Assembly (NCBI GenBank): GCA_027618625.1 | Contig: JAQCER010000253.1 | Coordinates: 1 to 5,926 of the forward strand | Direction of reading: 5' to 3' | Source: Verrucomicrobiota bacterium | GTDB taxonomy: Bacteria > Verrucomicrobiota > Verrucomicrobiia > Verrucomicrobiales > DEV007 | DNA length: 5,926 nt | In this document: in pieces, positions 1 through 5,926 of the stretch | How positions within the stretch are numbered: the stretch's first letter is position 1 | Layout of the letters: the number at the start of each line of letters is the position of its first letter | Made by a program: the position numbers and the translations under genes | Notes under the pieces: model-generated | What the model was told of the DNA's origin: nothing | Database searches by the model: none | The model's input: the letters and a program-made list of their open reading frames with translations, nothing else

Positions 1-2
1 TG

Positions 3-416
3 GAACAACCGCTCAAGCGCGACGATTGGGAAGGAATGAAGATGGTGAAGGCCCAATGTGTGCTGCCAGTCATCGCTGATGAGAGCTGCCTCACCGAGGC
101 CGACGTAGACCGATGTGCCGGAATTTTCGATGGGATCAATATCAAGCTCAGCAAGGCGGGCGGCCTGACCCCCGGACGTCGAATGATCGCCCGTGCGCGG
201 GAACTTGGACTCGAAGTCATGGTCGGCTGCATGACAGAAAGTACCGTCGGTATCAGTGCCATCGCGCAGTTACTCCCACAACTCGATTACGTCGACATGG
301 ACGGTGCCGTTCTCATTGCCGAGGACGGTGACATTGCCACAGGTGTCCGATTGGACAAAGGCCGGGCTGTGTTTCCCGCTGATGTAAACGGCACCGGCGT
401 GACCTTGGTGGTGTAG
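3..416 (+). CDS. Dipeptide epimerase (L-Ala-D/L-Glu epimerase type), 3' part
   Basis: This is the C-terminal part (137 residues, open at the left edge) of an enolase-superfamily enzyme that epimerises dipeptides such as L-Ala-D-Glu to L-Ala-L-Glu, normally in cytoplasmic recycling of murein peptides. The visible fragment opens with EQP, whose Glu is the second metal ligand. It continues with ADES (bases 75-86), whose Asp is the third metal ligand, and NIKLSKAGG (from 138), which carries the catalytic Lys at 144-146. The strand GCMTEST follows near 225-245. A D-x-D pair in VDMDG (Asp codons at 294 and 300) is the feature that binds the substrate ammonium in Ala-Glu epimerases and separates them from muconate cycloisomerases. 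The first metal ligand and the KxK lysines lie outside the window. The gene ends with TAG and converges on the next gene. Family assignment is firm; exact dipeptide specificity is not. Confidence 0.9.
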   Translation, partial: EQPLKRDDWEGMKMVKAQCVLPVIADESCLTEADVDRCAGIFDGINIKLSKAGGLTPGRRMIARARELGLEVMVGCMTESTVGISAIAQLLPQLDYVDMDGAVLIAEDGDIATGVRLDKGRAVFPADVNGTGVTLVV

Positions 417-451
417 TCAGGTATGATGGGCAGGCGGCAGGAATGCCAGTG

Positions 452-472
452 AACGGTGTCGCTTGTTGCTTA
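452..472 (+). repeat. Left copy of short repeats flanking the CxxC gene
   Basis: AACGGTGT (452-459) is followed by GCTTGTTGCTTA (461-472), just outside the stop of the CxxC gene. Both elements recur on the other side of that gene at 998-1020, in the opposite order. See the right copy. Confidence 0.35.
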
Positions 473-476
473 CAAC

Positions 477-989
477 TCACATTACCAGAATCTTATTCGG
501 ATCGGGCAGGGCATCGGCGGGGACTCCGGGGAAGTTTTCGTTGATGAAGTCGCGCCAGACGTCGCGGGTCTTTTGCGAAAGCAGCGAATTCATATGCTCG
601 GTGCAGCTACCGCAAATCGTCAGGGAGTGGACGAGGGCGACGCCCTCGAAGATGCCGGCCAGTGAGTATTCCTGATCCGGGATGTCCGCACGGGAGATTC
701 CGCAGACGGCACAGAATTGGCGGCCGAGGTTGAGCTGCAGGTGTTCAGCCTGGAAGGCTTCCAGCCGCTCCCTGGATTCGCTGGACACTTCGTCCATCAT
801 CTTGACGTGACACGGATGGCATAGCGCATATTCAAAGATGGTTTCACCCCGGCGGTAGACTTTCCCCACCTGGTAGCCGTCTTCGAAGTCTTTCAACGTT
901 TCGCCACAGCGAGTACAGCCCTTGAATGGCCTCTCCTCGTATTCGGAGTAGAACTCTGCTGGGATCATGTGGTCGGAATCTTCTTCCAT
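477..989 (-). CDS. Uncharacterised protein with two tandem CxxC/CxxC zinc-ribbon-like modules
   Basis: The gene encodes 170 residues, without a signal peptide or membrane segment, so it is probably cytoplasmic. I do not recognise a named family. Four CxxC pairs lie at residues 25-28 (CTRC), 57-60 (CHPC), 93-96 (CAVC) and 126-129 (CGSC). The spacing between partners is 28 residues in the first module and 29 in the second, so the protein looks like an internal duplication of a four-Cys metal site, most likely structural zinc. The linker (about 66-90) is charged and probably helical. The rest is acidic, and the tail reads to ILVM before TGA. The start is the ATG at 989-987; a second Met at residue 8 is possible, and neither has a strong Shine-Dalgarno. 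The gene is divergent from the propeller gene and convergent with the epimerase, so it is likely monocistronic. Cysteine spacing argues strongly for real coding; function is unknown. Confidence 0.85.
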   Translation of the reverse strand: MEEDSDHMIPAEFYSEYEERPFKGCTRCGETLKDFEDGYQVGKVYRRGETIFEYALCHPCHVKMMDEVSSESRERLEAFQAEHLQLNLGRQFCAVCGISRADIPDQEYSLAGIFEGVALVHSLTICGSCTEHMNSLLSQKTRDVWRDFINENFPGVPADALPDPNKILVM

Positions 990-997
990 CGCGGAGG

Positions 998-1020
998 GCT
1001 TGTTCGTTGCTTAACGGTGT
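998..1020 (+). repeat. Right copy of short repeats flanking the CxxC gene
   Basis: GCTTGTTCGTTGCTTA (998-1013) resembles the left GCTTGTTGCTTA with a four-base internal addition, and it runs into AACGGTGT (1013-1020). Two shared elements of eight bases or more flanking one gene could be traces of an insertion or duplication, or coincidence. Confidence 0.35.
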
Positions 1021-1048
1021 TGGGGTACTGGTTGCCAGAATTGCACCG

Positions 1049-1058
1049 TTGTCGACAA
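1049..1058. repeat. Perfect 10-base palindrome TTGTCGACAA
   Basis: The site is its own reverse complement and lies roughly in the middle of the divergent promoter gap. Symmetric sites in such places can bind dimeric repressors, but one 10-base palindrome in 185 bases is not rare by chance and no second copy is seen. Offered as a candidate only. Confidence 0.25.
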
Positions 1059-1174
1059 GCAATGACGGCTGCGTTGACTTGACGGCAAATCTACGCTGAC
1101 GTTGCGGGACAAGTTCGGCTTCTACAACCTTTCTTGAATTTAGTGCACTCCCTGAACATGTCCACCATCCGCTA

Positions 1175-2428
1175 ATGAAAAAAATAATTCTCCAAGACGT
1201 CCCGCTGCCCACGGTGCTTTGGCCGCTGTGCCTCTGTGGCGCTTTCTTGAGCGGAGTCTCGTGTGGGAGTCGAGATACCCCGAACGGAGCCGAAGCACCC
1301 GACTCCACGATGGGTCCTGCGAAGGAGGAGATCGCTGCAGATCCTGGGATTCCCAGCTGGACGGTGTTCCGCGGAGCGCCAGATTTGACGGGAGTGGTGG
1401 ATGCCAAAATCGGATTGCCGCTGGAACTGCGCTGGCAGGTGGAGGCTGAGGATCCGGTGCTTGCATCTCCCGTCAGTGACGGAGAGCGAGTTTACATTGG
1501 TGATGGCGATGGCAATTTCCTCTGTCTGGCCTTGAAAGACGGTGCCGAAGTGTGGAAGGCGAAGACGGAAGGAACAATCGAAGGCACGGCCTGTATCATC
1601 GGCGACCGCATTGTGGTTGGGTCGACGGATGGCCTTGTCTACGCCTACGACAAGATGACAGGCGCTCCGGCGTGGACGTTTGAAACTCTTGGCGAGATCG
1701 TCGGCGGCATCAATACTTTCACCCGGCAGTCACCGGACGGCAGTATCCCGTGTGCAGTGTTCGGAAGTCACGACAACAAACTCTACTGCATCGATGCTCG
1801 TGATGGCACTGAGCAATGGAGTGTTGAGACCGGTTATTACGTAAATGGCACTCCTTCTGTTTCGGGTGACAAGATCTCGTTCGGCGGATGCGATGGTTTC
1901 ATCTATATCAACAATGCTCAGACCGGCGAGGAAGTCGCCAAATTCGAAATCGAATCGTACATCTCGAACTCAATCATCATCAAAGATGATGTCGCCTATA
2001 TCGCTCATTACGACAACCGTGTCGAAGCTTTTGGTATCCATGACGGGAAAAAGATCTGGTCGTTTGAAGAGCGGTCGTTTCCTTATTATGCATCGCCAGC
2101 CGTCACCGAATCGTTGGTGATCGCTCCAGGGGAGGGGAAACGCGTCTACGGAATCGACCGAATGACGGGCGCTGAGGTCTGGAATTTTAGAACTGCTGGT
2201 CCCTCGGCCAGTTCTCCTATCGTCGCAGGTGGCTATGTGATCTTCGGCGCGGACGATGGAATCCTTTATTTCCTGAGCGAGCAGACCGGGGAAGAAGTCT
2301 GGCGTTACGAAATTGGAGATGAGATCAAATCATCTCCGGCATTGGTCCGCGATTCACTTATCATTGGCGCGAGTGATGGCCGGGTGTATGCTTTTACGAT
2401 TCCCGAAGCATCTGTGCCGATGGAGTAA
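1175..2428 (+). CDS. PQQ-like (BamB-like) eight-bladed beta-propeller lipoprotein
   Basis: The product (417 residues) is an exported scaffold or binding protein. Residues 1-30 look like a signal peptide: MKK, a hydrophobic stretch to about 28, then Cys30 in LSGVSCG. The -3 residue is Gly, so the lipobox is imperfect and lipidation is likely but not certain. A low-complexity linker (31-60) leads to WTVFRG (62-67), a common entry motif of PQQ-type propellers. Blades repeat every 40 residues or so: the Trp closing each blade is at 87, 127, 167, 215, 295, 336 and 376, with Ala255 in the expected place for blade five. Each is preceded by a turn such as KDGAEVW or MTGAEVW. Blades also carry the usual G(x)DG-x-(V/L)YA strand. 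Nothing shows bound PQQ or a dehydrogenase site, so an assembly, sensing or binding role fits better. No clear Shine-Dalgarno. It is 58 bases ahead of the radical SAM gene and may head that operon. Confidence 0.9.
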   Translation: MKKIILQDVPLPTVLWPLCLCGAFLSGVSCGSRDTPNGAEAPDSTMGPAKEEIAADPGIPSWTVFRGAPDLTGVVDAKIGLPLELRWQVEAEDPVLASPVSDGERVYIGDGDGNFLCLALKDGAEVWKAKTEGTIEGTACIIGDRIVVGSTDGLVYAYDKMTGAPAWTFETLGEIVGGINTFTRQSPDGSIPCAVFGSHDNKLYCIDARDGTEQWSVETGYYVNGTPSVSGDKISFGGCDGFIYINNAQTGEEVAKFEIESYISNSIIIKDDVAYIAHYDNRVEAFGIHDGKKIWSFEERSFPYYASPAVTESLVIAPGEGKRVYGIDRMTGAEVWNFRTAGPSASSPIVAGGYVIFGADDGILYFLSEQTGEEVWRYEIGDEIKSSPALVRDSLIIGASDGRVYAFTIPEASVPME

Positions 2429-2474
2429 CCATACATCATTTTCAAGACTGCCTGAACAGGCGGCGAAACCTAAC

Positions 2475-2479
2475 AAGGA
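2475..2479 (+). promoter_or_regulatory. Shine-Dalgarno AAGGA deciding a GTG start
   Basis: AAGGA ends seven bases before GTG at 2487. It is the clearest ribosome binding site in the window. It supports starting the radical SAM protein after the propeller stop codon rather than at the upstream in-frame ATG at 2313, which lies inside the propeller gene. Confidence 0.7.
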
Positions 2480-2486
2480 ATACCTT

Positions 2487-3815
2487 GTGCAAGAAAACCT
2501 GACAAAACCGGAAAAAGACGAACAGACAGAAGCAGGCAACTACTTCGTCGCGAACTATCCGCCTTTTTCGTTCTGGCAAAAGGAATACGTGAGCGACGTG
2601 ATGGCCGTCCTGGAGCAACCCGCTCCGCCCAACGTGCCGCTGGGGATTTACTTCCACATTCCGTTTTGCCGGAAGCGCTGCCATTTCTGCTATTTCCGAG
2701 TCTACACTGATAAGAATGCAGGTGAGATCCGCAGCTATCTGGATGCAGGCCTGCGTGAAATTCAGAACTATGCAGCCAAGCCCTACCTTCAGGGGCGCAA
2801 ACCACATTTCATCTATTTCGGAGGGGGAACTCCCTCTTATCTGTCGGTGAGCCAGCTTGAGGAACTCACAGCAGGGATGAAGGCGTCTTTCTCTTGGGAT
2901 GAAACGGAGGAAATCGCTTTCGAGTGCGAACCCGGCACGTTGACCGAGAAGAAGCTGGATGCCATTCGGAAGATGGGCGTCACGCGCCTCAGCCTTGGTG
3001 TCGAAAACTTTGACGACCACATTCTTGAATCGAACGGGCGGGCGCATCGATCTGGAGAGATTGATCGCGCCTACGACTATGCTCGGAAAATCGGATTTCC
3101 CCAGATCAATATCGACTTGATCGCAGGGATGATGAACGAGACTGAGGAAAACTGGAAGAGTTGCGTGTCCCAGGCGATCGCGCTCGATCCTGACATGGTC
3201 ACCATCTACCAGATGGAAGTTCCATTTAACACGACGATGTACCAGCGCATGAAGGATGCCGGGAAAGTGACGGCACCTGTCGCCAATTGGGCGACAAAGC
3301 GTCGCTGGGTTTCTTACGCATTTAATGAATTTGAAAGTGCCGGCTACACTGTCTCCAGCGCATACACGGTGGTGAAGGATCCATCGAAGGCAAAATTCGT
3401 TTACCGCGATAGCCTGTGGAGTGGCGCGGACTTGCTGTCTTTAGGCGTTGCTTCCTTCGGTCAACTCAGTGGTGTCCACTACCAGAATCAGGCGGATATC
3501 GATGCCTACATCGAAACCGTTCATAATGGCGAGTTTCCGATCTTCCGGGCGTATCCAACAAATGAAGAGGAGCGGTTTATCCGCGAGTTCGTGCTCACTT
3601 TCAAGCTCGGCAGCCTTAAGGCTTCCTATTACCAGAAAAAGTTTGGCATCGACGTGCTGAAACGTTTCGAACCACAGTTGTCGTATCTGCAGAGTGAAGG
3701 TTTCGCATACGTTGAAGGCGATACGATCCACCTCACGCAAGATGGCTTGCTGCAGATTGACAGGCTGCTGCACGCCTTTTTCCTTAAAGCACATCAAAAT
3801 GCACGCTACACCTGA
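2487..3815 (+). CDS. HemN/HemW-like radical SAM enzyme (coproporphyrinogen oxidase-like family)
   Basis: From the GTG at 2487 the protein has 442 residues. YFHIPFC (55-61) opens a CxxxCxxC motif with Cys61, Cys65 and Cys68, which binds the 4Fe-4S cluster that cleaves S-adenosylmethionine. Tyr69-Phe70 follow; the extra Cys typical of HemN (CxC) is absent, as in HemW. GGGTP (112-116) is the SAM-binding loop. Further family marks are ECEPGTLT, RLSLGVENF and NGRAH, and the barrel strand INIDLIAGM. The last 120 residues or so match the HemN C-terminal domain. Family members include oxygen-independent coproporphyrinogen oxidase, the haem chaperone HemW, haem-opening ChuW/HutW, and class C methylases or cyclopropanases. 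The following chorismate lyase overlaps it by 17 bases, and the context is an aromatic-metabolite cluster, so a biosynthetic tailoring role is more likely than haem synthesis. That last step is inference. Fold and cluster binding are secure; the reaction is not known. Confidence 0.9.
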   Translation: MQENLTKPEKDEQTEAGNYFVANYPPFSFWQKEYVSDVMAVLEQPAPPNVPLGIYFHIPFCRKRCHFCYFRVYTDKNAGEIRSYLDAGLREIQNYAAKPYLQGRKPHFIYFGGGTPSYLSVSQLEELTAGMKASFSWDETEEIAFECEPGTLTEKKLDAIRKMGVTRLSLGVENFDDHILESNGRAHRSGEIDRAYDYARKIGFPQINIDLIAGMMNETEENWKSCVSQAIALDPDMVTIYQMEVPFNTTMYQRMKDAGKVTAPVANWATKRRWVSYAFNEFESAGYTVSSAYTVVKDPSKAKFVYRDSLWSGADLLSLGVASFGQLSGVHYQNQADIDAYIETVHNGEFPIFRAYPTNEEERFIREFVLTFKLGSLKASYYQKKFGIDVLKRFEPQLSYLQSEGFAYVEGDTIHLTQDGLLQIDRLLHAFFLKAHQNARYT

Positions 3816-4374
3816 TCAGGCTGCTGCGGAGGACGCGCAGGCCTTGGATCTGTTGATGCCGCTTCAGTTTTTCTACCTGCGCGAGGGACGTCTCGTGCCG
3901 CCGATCGAATTCATCCACGGATCGGAGATGCCAGAGCCCTACGCCGGCCTGCTGGTGCACCAATCGGACATGACTCCGACTCTTCGTGAGTTCCATAACT
4001 CGGAAATCAGCCTCGATGTCCTCGACCATGAAGCATCCAAAGATTACCTCATTCGCGCGGTTGTCCTCAAGGACGCGGACGAAAAGCCGGTGGAATTTGG
4101 AGCGATAGGCATCCGTCTGGGGGTTTTCAGCGAATCCCTGAAGAAGCAGGTTGTAGGAGCAGAGGGCCCGTTGGGCGGTTTGCTTGAGCAACATCGCTTC
4201 CCACACAGCAGCAGTCCGAAAGCCTATTTCCACGTGAACGCCGACCAATACATCTCCGTCCAGCTCCAGTGTCCGATTGGCACTTTGCTGTACGGTCGGT
4301 GCAATGCCCTTCTCGCGGACGATGGCCTGACGTTCGCTGATATCGTCGAAATTCTTCCCCCAGTATCCCTATAG
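3799..4374 (+). CDS. Chorismate lyase (UbiC-type; makes 4-hydroxybenzoate)
   Basis: This 191-residue protein matches UbiC-type chorismate pyruvate-lyases, cytoplasmic enzymes that split chorismate into 4-hydroxybenzoate and pyruvate. Compared from memory with E. coli UbiC (165 residues), the landmarks line up in order. SDMTPTLREF (56-65) corresponds to the DSMTKRFE region with Met34. Arg86 in YLIRAVVL corresponds to Arg76. PLGGLL (124-129) corresponds to PLGRYL. Near the C-terminus, GRCNALL (166-172) matches GRRSRL and Glu184 in IVEILPP matches Glu155. So the product-binding Met, Arg and Glu all appear to be kept. An insert around residues 130-160 accounts for most of the extra length. The ATG at 3799 is chosen because it gives a family-like N-terminus; it overlaps the previous gene by 17 bases with only a weak AAAG upstream, suggesting translational coupling. 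The FAD enzyme starts 8 bases downstream. Residue correspondence is by eye, not by a computed alignment. Confidence 0.82.
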   Translation: MHATPDQAAAEDAQALDLLMPLQFFYLREGRLVPPIEFIHGSEMPEPYAGLLVHQSDMTPTLREFHNSEISLDVLDHEASKDYLIRAVVLKDADEKPVEFGAIGIRLGVFSESLKKQVVGAEGPLGGLLEQHRFPHSSSPKAYFHVNADQYISVQLQCPIGTLLYGRCNALLADDGLTFADIVEILPPVSL

Positions 4375-4382
4375 CAACAGCA

Positions 4383-5681
4383 ATGAATACCGTGTTCACC
4401 GAACATTCTTACGATGTTGTCGTCGTTGGCGGCGGGCCTTCTGGCTCCACGACGGGGGCTTTGCTGGCCGAGAAAGGGCACCGTGTCGCCATTCTTGAGA
4501 AGGAGCACTTTCCTCGCTACCATGTTGGCGAATCGCTCATGCCCTTCTGCTATTTCTCTCTCGAACGGCTGGGGGTTCTCGATAAGATGAAGGAGATTGG
4601 CTACACGCAGAAATTGAGCGTGCAGTTCGTGAACATGGATGGCAATAGGTCTACCCCCTTCTATTTTTTCCAACATCGCGATCATCCCTCTTCGTATACC
4701 TGGCAGGTTGAGCGGAGCGATTTTGACCAAATGTTGTTTCAACGTGCTGCCGAATGTGGCGCCGAGACAATCGAGAGATTCCGAGTCACCCAGTTTCTCC
4801 GTGACGACTCCGGAACTGTCGTAGGAGTGAAGGGGAGTGGAGGGGACGGAAAGGAAATGGTGTTTCACGCCAGAGTGACGGTCGACGCCACCGGGCGCGA
4901 CGCCCTTGCCATGTCCAAAGAGCGCTGGCGGGAGCGGGATCCAAAACTGGGCAAGATTGCGATCTGGACGTATTTCAAAGGTGCAAAGCGTGACCCTGGG
5001 CTCGACGCAGGTTCGACGACTGTCGCTTATCTGCCTGAAAAAGGCTGGTTCTGGTACATCCCATTGCGCAACGACATCGTGAGCGTCGGAGTGGTCGCAG
5101 ATCGGGATTACCTTTACTCCGACAGTCGTGAGCCCGCCGAGATCGTCGCACGCGAGATTGAGAAAAATGCGTGGATCAAGGATCACCTCGCTCCCGGCGA
5201 ACAATTCGGCGAATACTGGGTGACTGGAGAGTACTCGTATCGATCCAGGTACTGCGCGGACAGCGGCTTGCTGCTCGTTGGCGATGCATTCGCATTCCTC
5301 GACCCCGTATTTTCGTCCGGCGTTTTCCTGGCGCTCAAGAGCGGCGAGATGGCGGCGGATGCGATCGATCGTGCGCTGGGTGCGAACGATACTTCAGCAT
5401 CTCAGTTTGAGCACTATGGCGCAGAGCTCTGCAGCCACATCGAGACGATGCGCAAGCTGGTGTATGCATTCTACGACGACAACTTCAGCTTTGGGAATCT
5501 CGTTCGCAAGCACCCGGATATCCGTGGGGATTTGACCGATTGCCTGGTTGGAAACGTGGCGACCGACTTTGAGAAACTGTTCGAAGGCATGCGCGACTTC
5601 GCCGAACTGCCTGCGGAACTGGACTACGGGTTCAAAGCGGCGCCAGCGGCGATCCCGGTGGCGAAGGCCGCCGCAGTCTAA
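4383..5681 (+). CDS. FAD-dependent oxidoreductase, flavin-dependent halogenase-like
   Basis: The protein has 432 residues. VVGGGPSG (14-21) is the Rossmann dinucleotide-binding loop, with Glu39 at the end of the second strand to hold the ribose. HVGESLMP (47-54) is the GES motif shared by flavin halogenases and geranylgeranyl-reductase-like oxidoreductases. Lys77 in TQKLSVQF lies where halogenases carry the catalytic Lys of KxGxxF, although Ser replaces the Gly. GWFWYIP (221-227) is an intact GWxWxIP halogenase motif. GDAFAFLDPVFSSG (300-313) combines the second FAD motif with the FxxPxxSxG signature. These together favour a halogenase or halogenase-derived oxidase acting on an aromatic or carrier-bound substrate with reduced flavin. 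A dedicated flavin reductase is not in the window. The last 20 residues are Ala/Pro-rich. The gene sits 8 bases after the chorismate lyase and 8 before the methyltransferase. Fold is certain; true halogenation versus simple oxidation is undecided. Confidence 0.88.
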   Translation: MNTVFTEHSYDVVVVGGGPSGSTTGALLAEKGHRVAILEKEHFPRYHVGESLMPFCYFSLERLGVLDKMKEIGYTQKLSVQFVNMDGNRSTPFYFFQHRDHPSSYTWQVERSDFDQMLFQRAAECGAETIERFRVTQFLRDDSGTVVGVKGSGGDGKEMVFHARVTVDATGRDALAMSKERWRERDPKLGKIAIWTYFKGAKRDPGLDAGSTTVAYLPEKGWFWYIPLRNDIVSVGVVADRDYLYSDSREPAEIVAREIEKNAWIKDHLAPGEQFGEYWVTGEYSYRSRYCADSGLLLVGDAFAFLDPVFSSGVFLALKSGEMAADAIDRALGANDTSASQFEHYGAELCSHIETMRKLVYAFYDDNFSFGNLVRKHPDIRGDLTDCLVGNVATDFEKLFEGMRDFAELPAELDYGFKAAPAAIPVAKAAAV

Positions 5682-5689
5682 GTGCTGCC

Positions 5690-5926
5690 GTGCTGGATCG
5701 ACGCGTAGTCATCCCTGAAATTCTGGACAGTCTTGCTGCGGCAGATCCAGAGGCCATCCGCAGCCGGGCCGACCTGCGAATGATCAATTTCCTAATGGGC
5801 AACGAGCGCTGGATTCTCCGACAACTGAGGAATCATCCGGAGGCTGCACGCAAGGGGGTCGTGGAAATTGGGGCCGGAGAGGGGGACTTACTGCCAAAAT
5901 TGCGCGGCAGGGGACCTTCGCCGGCG
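5690..5926 (+). CDS. Class I SAM-dependent methyltransferase, 5' part
   Basis: The first 79 codons are present and the right edge cuts the gene. From the GTG at 5690 the product has a helical N-terminal region with SRADLRMINFLMGNERW (25-41), a lead-in I associate with methyltransferases found beside FAD oxidoreductases in polyketide and pigment clusters. VVEIGAGEGDLL (57-68) follows; it is motif I, the glycine-rich loop that binds S-adenosylmethionine. The start is the first GTG after the preceding stop codon, 8 bases downstream; no Shine-Dalgarno is visible, and an ATG at 5780 is in frame but would remove the conserved lead-in. Its place at the end of the cluster suggests O- or C-methylation of the cluster product, which is inference. 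Confidence 0.78.
   Translation, partial: MLDRRVVIPEILDSLAAADPEAIRSRADLRMINFLMGNERWILRQLRNHPEAARKGVVEIGAGEGDLLPKLRGRGPSPA

Larger units (their letters stand above)
990..1174. promoter_or_regulatory. Divergent intergenic region, presumed to hold both promoters
   Basis: This 185-base gap separates two genes that start in opposite directions, so promoters for both should lie here. I see TTGACT (1074-1079) and TTGACG (1079-1084), which resemble -35 boxes for the plus strand, but neither has a convincing -10 box at 16-18 bases. A perfect 10-base palindrome lies at 1049-1058 and could be half of an operator or chance. There is no Shine-Dalgarno just before the ATG at 1175. No RNA gene or attachment site is apparent. 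Confidence 0.35.

Noticed and set aside
436..447. Small hairpin GGCA-GGAA-TGCC between the convergent genes as a terminator
   Set aside because: The stem is only four base pairs and no T-run follows on either strand.
1074..1107. Sigma-70 style promoter from the TTGACT/TTGACG boxes
   Set aside because: No acceptable -10 hexamer is present at the right spacing; not called as a promoter.
844..1407. Minus-strand open frame of 187 codons across the divergent gap
   Set aside because: It overlaps both the CxxC gene (same strand, other frame) and the propeller N-terminus, with Ser/Pro/Arg-rich composition typical of a shadow frame.
2450..2461. Hairpin GCCT-GAAC-AGGC after the propeller stop as a terminator
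   Set aside because: Four-pair stem without a T-run; more likely chance, so read-through into the radical SAM gene is not excluded.
2313..2486. N-terminal extension of the radical SAM gene from an upstream in-frame ATG
   Set aside because: It would overlap the last 116 bases of the propeller gene and has no family-like sequence; GTG at 2487 has AAGGA seven bases upstream.
4224..5204. Long minus-strand open frame (326 codons) opposite the FAD enzyme
   Set aside because: It lies antisense to a protein with clear FAD and halogenase motifs, shows no recognisable domain, and spans a gene boundary. Treated as a shadow.
5682..5708. GTG at 5682 as start of the last gene
   Set aside because: That frame meets a TAG stop after eight codons; the methyltransferase frame starts at GTG 5690.

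Overview
The window is a mid-GC bacterial chromosome segment. The gene set suggests Planctomycetota or a relative: a PQQ-type beta-propeller lipoprotein, few clear Shine-Dalgarno sites, a tandem-CxxC protein of unknown family, and a dipeptide epimerase. This placement is inferred from gene content and style only.

Layout. Positions 3-416 hold the 3' end of a plus-strand dipeptide epimerase of the enolase superfamily (peptidoglycan peptide recycling). It converges on a minus-strand gene (477-989) for a 170-residue protein with four CxxC pairs that I cannot assign to a named family. A 185-base divergent gap (990-1174) follows. From there everything reads on the plus strand: an eight-bladed PQQ-like propeller lipoprotein (1175-2428), a HemN/HemW-like radical SAM enzyme (GTG start, 2487-3815), a UbiC-type chorismate lyase (3799-4374, overlapping the previous gene), a flavin-dependent halogenase-like FAD oxidoreductase (4383-5681), and the 5' end of a class I SAM methyltransferase (from 5690, cut by the window edge).

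How they may work together. The last four genes are packed with a 17-base overlap and two 8-base gaps, so they are probably co-transcribed. Chorismate lyase makes 4-hydroxybenzoate. Flavin halogenase-like enzymes and SAM methyltransferases are typical tailoring enzymes for aromatic metabolites, and HemN-like radical SAM enzymes include methylases and cyclopropanases as well as haem enzymes. The best reading is part of a biosynthetic cluster for a hydroxybenzoate-derived product, perhaps an aryl-polyene-like pigment. No ketosynthase, acyl carrier protein or ligase lies inside the window, so the product class is inference. The propeller lipoprotein may be the first gene of the same unit or an unrelated neighbour 58 bases upstream.
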